A stretch of 64,000 nt of DNA from Nemophila menziesii (lineage: Eukaryota > Streptophyta > Magnoliopsida > Boraginales > Hydrophyllaceae). Shown one piece after another: positions 58,301 to 64,000 of the stretch (positions within the stretch are counted from its first letter, which is position 1; every line of letters begins with the position of its first letter). Below the pieces are notes generated by a model. That model saw nothing but the letters and a program-made list of their open reading frames with translations, did no database searches and was not told the DNA's origin. A program made the translations under genes and the position numbers. The stretch lies in contig JARWIR010000062.1 of assembly GCA_029959085.1 (NCBI GenBank), positions 1,674,001 to 1,738,000 of the forward strand, written 5' to 3'.

Positions 58301-59147
58301 AAAAATGATACCATGTACAGCTGATAACTGGTGCTACTGGTGTGATGAACGTGTTAAAACTATTACTCGTTTACTTCTTACATATCCTCTTTGTAAATAG
58401 GTATGGGTGGGGTTTGCCCTCCATATCAGAATTGAAGACAACTTACAAGATAAACTAGGCGAATATATTTCAAAGGTCTATGGAGGGGCAGACAACCTGA
58501 GATGGGAAAAAGGAAAATTACATTGTACATCTTGCTGATGTTATGGAACATCTGGAAAAAGAAAATGAAAGCTATTCATGAAAAACCCTTTTTTTTGTTC
58601 GAACAACACCACCAAAGCATCAAAGTAGTATATGCGGGGATGGAGGACTTATTTGGCAACAACTTGAACACTCTCCCAATAATCACCGGGAGGGAAACGA
58701 CCCATTATACTGGTCCGGAATGGACAAAAGAAGAACTGGGATAACATAGATTATCATCAAAAGAGATGTATTGTTCGTAAAGAAAATGGAACATATTGGG
58801 ATAGTAACAACAGATACCAAATCAGGAAGATTGAGAATACTATCTAAATCAGTACTAGTGGAACAACTGATGAAGGAGAAGCAAGAGTAGTGTTCGAAGC
58901 AGTAAAGACATGTCAGGACGAAGCATGATCTAAAACTATTACTAGTTTGGACGAACCTAATATACCTCAAGGTATTAGGTCACCGTCAGTTGCGTGGTGG
59001 TTTGTCAGGCCATTTGCGAAGCAGATTGAGGAGCTCGTCGGAGTGCATGGAAACTTGCATTCCAAACATATTTCGCGTCGTTATAATAGGCTGACCGAAC
59101 GAGTTGCGTGTATAGCTAAACGGAGGGCCAGAGGTATAGAGGGGTGA
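52358..59147 (+). pseudogene. LINE (plant L1 type), nearly full length but heavily decayed
   Basis: ORF1 remains at 52440-54130: a Glu/Arg-rich start, then DUF4283-like sequence (HALPLVALDEA, LRFRVRLVSL, PLSAGFIF after a frame change). ORF2 endonuclease: 55160-55920 (DHKPTMACFGET, GYFDDI, FYTWSNRR, IGSDHSPIL). Reverse transcriptase: 56440-57700 (PTKAPGSDDL, KLDMAKAYDQV near 56895, GLRQGDPLSPLF near 57068, SLFVDDSLFF near 57210, KYLGIPL). Zinc-binding tail near 58200-58400 and RNase H scraps to 59147 (KHISRRYNRLTERVACIAKR). At least a dozen stops or shifts. Its proteins differ clearly from the 38-43 kb LINE, so it is another subfamily. Confidence 0.8.
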
Positions 59148-59299
59148 ACACTATTAGTGCCCCAATTCTCTCAACTAAGTATCGGCTGATCGTAGCTTAG
59201 TTTCCTCTTAGTACGTAGTCAAAATAAAAATTATCAAGTAAAACAACTTTAAACCCTAATCATAGTAATAAGTGAGAGAGTGAAAAAGATACTATTAAA

Positions 59300-59585
59300 G
59301 ATCGATAGTCGCTCTAGTGGTTAGACTACTCTGCAGAGACCAACATGTATTGAGATCAAATTTTATTGGAATCAAAATGATTCTGAGTCCAAAGTGCCTC
59401 CTCATATGTATTGAAAAAAGTTACTACTAAAACTTTTTCTAATGACGGTTTTTTTTTGTGATAGTGGATAGGTTTATCAATGAATTTTATTGAAGTTAAA
59501 ATGATTACGAATTCAAAGTGTTTTTTTTCATGTATATAAAAAAAAAATTACTATACTAAAACTTTTTCTAATGACGGTTTACTTT
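59300..59585 (+). mobile_element. Two SINE-like units in tandem
   Basis: The first unit has an A box-like TAGTCGCTCTAGTGGTTAGA (59319-59338) and a degenerate B box. It then has AATCAAAATGATTCTGAGTC and an A-run, followed by CTAAAACTTTTTCTAATGAC. A second, 5'-shortened unit (59475-59582) repeats AAATGATTACGAATTCAAAG, an A-run and the same CTAAAACTTTTTCTAATGAC. The body matches 13690-13770 in reverse. Confidence 0.55.
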
Positions 59586-60539
59586 TTATTGTGGGTGGGT
59601 TTGTCGGTAAAAGAAGCCAGTAGGTCCCAAGAAAGGTAGTTGAGAAATAACATAGAAAGTAAATAAAGTTTTTATTTTAAACGCACTCATTAAATATGAA
59701 TTATTGTTCAACTCGAAAGATTCCGCCACAATAGACTTGTGTGGTTGAAAGTATGTATCCTAATGTCACAATGCAAGTGTCCAGACACTTTTATGTGAAT
59801 ATGAGAGAATCCTGTGTGATCCTTAAAGACTGGAAAAGTTTCGTGAACTCAACCAATCAATGTGGTCCTAGGTTGGCTTTATATATATATATTTTTTTTG
59901 GTCGAAAAATCACTATTATTACAACAAGCTAAATTATTGGTTGGCTTTATATTGAATCCTCATTATTCTAGCATTTTTTTAAATGAATAATTAAATAAAA
60001 ATATTAAAATATTATTTTTATTATCAGGTAAAATAATTACATAAAAAAATATATCTACACACCAGGTAAATTTAGAACAAATTGCTTCTCTAGTAAAAGT
60101 ACTACGACTAATCCTCCTCTATCCTAGATTAAAATATATGTCAATGAACATTTAAAAGTAAACCTGACATCTCCCAAAAAATAATAAAAGTGATAGAACA
60201 TATTTTATTAGATAAAAATTATGTGAATTAAATTGGGTGAATTATTTAGGTGAGCTAGTTTGTGTTGGATTATCGTAAAGTGTATAATCATAACAATGCA
60301 TGGTAATCGTATGTAAATTAGATATGAATTGCATGAACTTAAATTTAAATAGAATGCAAAAGAATGATAAATCTTTAATGCAAATGATACAGGCATAAAT
60401 GTTTAAATTATATTGATTAGATTTCCGTACATGAATACTCCTATTTATAGAGTTGTTGTGGTAGTTATATAATAAATTATCACCATTGTATCTTGTTTCG
60501 ACAACTGTCTTATGAGGCTTAGACTTAACCCACACACTT
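59586..60539. other. Intergenic, nothing recognised
   Basis: AT-rich; the short frames at 59741-59932 and 60208-60535 show no family features. Confidence 0.4.
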
Positions 60540-61646
60540 GAAGTTGGTGTTTAGATGGTCACCTGCAACTGTAAACTTCTATCAACGTCATCGACTTCTC
60601 GGTATTATGTTTGGGCACTCTAATCGCACGTCGTTTGGTTTGATCATCAACTTGACGTGCTTACCTTACCTTCGAGATTACTTCAAGCACGTTGTTTAGG
60701 GTAATCTGATCCCTCTTCGAGATGCTTCCAGTGATTCAACACCTTTTGTATCGCTTCACATACTCATAATAGTCCTTGTGGATGGTAGGCCAATAGAATC
60801 TGGATTGAAGTACATTTGTTGATGTTATATCACCCTTGAATTGACCTCTATAAGGTGAATCATGACAAATTACGAATACTGAATGTATGTCCTTCTCAGG
60901 TATTCATCTTTAAATCATCTGGTCACTACACACTTTGAATCAAAAAGGGTATTTCAAGAAGTATTGTTTAGCATGGCGCGCAAGCCTTTTCCTTTCTTGT
61001 GGATTGAATTTCGTATGGAATAATCCACTTAGATTTAGGTTCACGAGATATGCGTACCAATGAGTAATACTAGAATTCATCATAAACAAATGTTTATCAG
61101 GAAATACCTCATTAACTAACTCAGGTCTAGTGTTGACTTTGGATTCTTCAAGTCGCGATAAATGGTCATCAACTTGATTCTATGTTCCTTTGCAGTCTCA
61201 GATCTCTATATCAAACTCTGTAATAATAATACCCGTCTAATGAGACACGACTTTGCGTCTTTCTTCTCTCTCAAGTACTTAGTCGCTGAGTGGTCTGTAT
61301 AAACAACAACCTTTTTACCAAGGAGATAGGAGCAAAACTTTCCAAATGCGTAAACCACTAGTAGTAACTCCTTCTCAGTGTTAGTCTAATTCAGTTGAGC
61401 AACAATGAATGTCTAACTTGCGTAATACACCATGTGGAATATCTTCTCATTTTTCTAACCCAAAACTGATCCCATAGCTAGATCACTTGCATCACATATG
61501 ACCTCGAACAGTAGACTACAATCAGGAGGAGAAACAATTGGTCTAGTGATGAGCTTATCTTTCAATTCCAAGAACGCCTCTTTGCAAGCACATTCTAATC
61601 AGAATGGTGTATCCATTTTTAGAAGATTACAAAGTGGTTTGGAAAT
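60540..61646 (-). pseudogene. Athila-type pol fragment: RT end, RNase H, integrase zinc finger
   Basis: No long ORF survives, but a minus-strand reading from 61646 gives, in order: PLCNLLKMDTPF and CKEAFLELKDKLITRPIVSP (RT thumb/connection), FEVICDASDLAMGSVLG (RNase H start), [44 protein letters not shown], then near 60850-60720 an integrase H2C2-like stretch (CHDSPYRGQFKG ... FYWPTIHKDYYEYV). Stops occur throughout. This is the part of pol that E1-E4 lack, so it comes from an autonomous relative. It is broken on the right by the E7 LTR. Confidence 0.72.
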
Positions 61647-62400
61647 TGATGTCTCCTTTTCTGTGATAGAATATTTGTATTACGAGACATCATTTTAAGG
61701 GTATTTAGGACTTGGTTGAGGGATTTTCCTCTATTATTTGACAATTTATGATTTCTTGTCCACTATTGTATGTTACTTGTAATTCTTTTATGCGTTAAAT
61801 ATGTGTTAAGTGTGCAGTTCTTAGGTATTTATATTCTACGATACCCGAGACAATGATAAGAAGTCAAGAAAACAAGATTAATCCAAAGTTACGATGTTAG
61901 AGGACGATTCGGTAACTTTTGGAAAGCTAGAGTGTTTACCGGCAAAACTTGGAAATCGAATTACTAAAGTCTATACTCGCAATCGACTAGGATTTTTGAT
62001 GAGGCATTTGGTTTCAATGTATCACTTGAATCTAGGAGCGCGTGAGAGTTGATGGTTCGTGATCTAGAGTTAATATGAAAGAGTTATTCAGTATTCTGTT
62101 GTCCTGGTCCAAACTAGTCCACACACCCTTAGAATCATTTTTGGGTTGATTTAGGCAATTAAAAGAGGGCACACAACTTCAAAAACGTTTTAGAAACAAC
62201 TTATATCATATTTGAGGATCACAATAAGGGTTAGACATCATTGGAATAAGCTGGACACACCTGTGAAGAAGAGCAGAAGATTTCATTCCATTCCACTTCT
62301 ATATTCTATTATCTTCCAACAATTGTTAGTGTAATTTCATATATTAATTTCTATATTCCACTTATTAATCTAATCTATCTTTACTTACTGTCTATATGCA
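61647..62400 (+). repeat. E7: LTR fragment, right end unresolved
   Basis: TGATGTCTCC at 61647 with the paired GAGACATCA at 61684-61692 marks the LTR start. No PPT precedes it, so it is the outer edge of an insertion into the pol fragment. The remainder is poorly similar to the other LTRs, and no CACCA end is found before E8 sequence appears at about 62420. Confidence 0.55.
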
Positions 62401-62419
62401 TGCATACTAAGGCGCGTTG

Positions 62420-63763
62420 TGATACTGTTCAAAAACATATTACCTAACATCATTGACTTAATTGAAAACATGCTCAATAGTGACATTCACCATATTCAAT
62501 GCCACTTCCTAACTCTAACTTTTTTTTTTGAATTTTTATGCTAAAAACAAAAGGAAGACGAGGACAACGAATCTCCACCCCCAACTCAAAAATGAGCCGT
62601 GACCCCATGACTCGAAAAATACTCAATAAAGCAATTAAAATTTAAACTAAAACTAACTAACACATAAGAAATTAAGGAGAGAGATTATAAGATGTTACAC
62701 GACCAAAGACCATACTTTGCCATTCATAATCAGAATGAGAATCGTCTTGTATTTCCAACATAGACATGATTATGTCAATATAGTTGTTTATCTTCAATTG
62801 TTGCATGATGCAGCATTGACTTCTTTTTTCTAACATGGCGATTCTTCTTATCAACATCACTTCCCATTCTGGAGGTTCGTATACAACCTTATCTGATTTT
62901 ACTTATATATTAGAAGATGAACTTTGATCCTTGACTATTGGTTCCTTCTCTTTTGGTTTAGCTGGAACTCTCTTTCTCATATGGTATTTATGTAGTGGTT
63001 GCGTAGTTACCTAGAGCTTTAGGTTCTTTTCAATTGGCCCATCAATGATGATGGATTTTTCTTTTGTAGCTCTAGGTTAATTCCTTTTCTTCCCTATGAT
63101 TCTACTGTTCCTCTTGTAATCCATATCACACGTTCTTCTTGTCATCTTTTCTAACCCACAACTCAAGATGCTCTAAGTATGAATAAAATTATGCATGATT
63201 GGTGTGTCTTGAAGTTGTTGTTTGGGTGGTGGATTATGAATAATAGAGGAAGGAATAAGTTTATTTGTGATGGAAGAAATCTTGAAAGCTTGATGATCTT
63301 TGGTGTTTTGTGGTGTTATGGAATGGATTTGATGGAGACTATGTGTTTATGGAATATGTGGAGAGATTTGATGATGTTTTGTGTTTGTTTGAAGGTTTGA
63401 TCAAGCTTCAATTTGTTTTTATAAGGTATGGGACTGAAATTTTTGTGTTGGTGGAGTTGAAAGAGGCTAGGATTAGGTTTTGTATAGTTAAAATCCACAA
63501 GGACTCTTTCATAAGCTTTGAAACCGACCTACTGCGATATATCGTAGGTGCTGGTGCTTCTTTCCTCAAACTACAATATAGTTCGGCGCGAATGACAAAA
63601 TAGTTTTGGTTGCGGTATACCGCACCAACTTACTAACTCTTGCATGAAAACCTAATTTCACAAACCGTTGCGACGGTTTTTTTCTCCTTGGTCTCGCATG
63701 TGGATTGGATTTCCCAAACCATGAGGACAATATTCAGCGTACGGTACACTACATGGGCGCGGT
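62420..63763 (-). mobile_element. E8: internal fragment of an E-family element (minus strand)
   Basis: Read on the minus strand: palindrome array (63763-63540; GCGGTATACCGC near 63613-63624, GATATATC near 63536, AACCGTTGCGACGGTT near 63663-63678), leader (63500-63180), PPT-like TTGAGTTGTGGG (63173-63162), ORF2 start ATG at 63145 with a stop after 23 codons, ORF2 tail scraps to 62672, the post-ORF2 hairpin at 62613-62594 (GAGTCATG-GGGT-CACGGCTC, one mismatch), then noncoding sequence. The order is exactly that of E1-E4. It is non-functional. Confidence 0.7.
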
Positions 63764-64000
63764 TGGTGGTCCTTTGTGTGTTCTAAAATTAAATGCAAAT
63801 GCTAATCGAACCACAACCGCAAGTGTACGGTTGTCCCAAGTAGTAATAAGGATAATACAGATTCGTTCCAAGGACGGATGGTTGATCACAATGTTTAACA
63901 AATAGTGATTGATGCACTTATGAAAATAAAAGATAATAAAATGTTTGTTTTGTTTTGTTTATTAAAACTACTAAATGAAAGACAAATTATAAATGCAAGT
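63764..64000 (-). repeat. E9: LTR end of the E2 family, reverse orientation, cut by window
   Basis: TGGTGGTCCTTTGTGTGTTC and the following ~230 bp are the reverse complement of 11040-11270 with moderate divergence (for example CGAACCACAACCGCAAGTGT). No PBS adjoins, so this is the outer end of an element inserted into the palindrome array of E8. Confidence 0.8.

Overview
This is a stretch of nuclear DNA from a eudicot plant. It is AT-rich. Its three recognisable host genes have short GT–AG introns, and they sit in a sea of nested, decayed retrotransposons, MITEs, SINEs and LINEs. No bacterial, organellar, rRNA or CRISPR features are seen. The species cannot be fixed from the sequence.

Host genes: (1) an AWPM-19-like plasma-membrane protein (12692-13401, +, 3 exons) with ABRE and RY motifs upstream; (2) a HAD-superfamily hydrolase (18094-16921, -, 5 exons, complete); (3) an AMT1-type ammonium transporter (47478-49057, +, 2 exons, complete). 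A truncated 5' piece of a KAE1/OSGEP-like gene lies at 30461-30652.

Most of the rest belongs to one family of Ty3/Athila-like LTR elements, named E1-E9 here. E1 (1-7155, 5' LTR cut by the window edge) is inserted into E2 (7156-11270, 5' part outside the window). E3 (20441-30257) is complete, with TSD CGGGA. E4 (30931-36666) is 5'-truncated and abuts an oppositely oriented LTR, E5 (36667-38222). E6 (50268-52173) is a solo LTR with TSD CCTAG. E7-E9 (61647-64000) are fragments, next to a decayed minus-strand Athila-type pol piece (60540-61646). The shared plan of these elements is: LTR, tRNA-Asp-type PBS, ORF1 (gag remnants plus aspartic protease joined directly to an integrase C-terminal tail, with no RT, RNase H or integrase core), a stem-loop, a GC-rich palindrome array, ORF2 (a plant-transposon protein), a 1.6-kb conserved noncoding region, PPT, LTR. 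They are therefore non-autonomous and must borrow RT and integrase in trans.

Other repeats: LINE remains at 15266-16166 (-), 38223-43640 (+) and 52358-59147 (+); foldback elements ending in CCA/TGG triplets at 19795-20395 and 43912-44456, plus one arm at 30791-30930; MITEs at 18272-18492, 37929-38206 and 50823-51078; SINE-like units at 13664-13780 (-), 46096-46330 and 59300-59585; and several short tandem repeats.

The most unusual material is the noncoding architecture of the E-family: an inverted repeat at the start of every LTR, conserved hairpins, four PPT-like motifs per element, and fast-changing palindrome arrays between the two ORFs.
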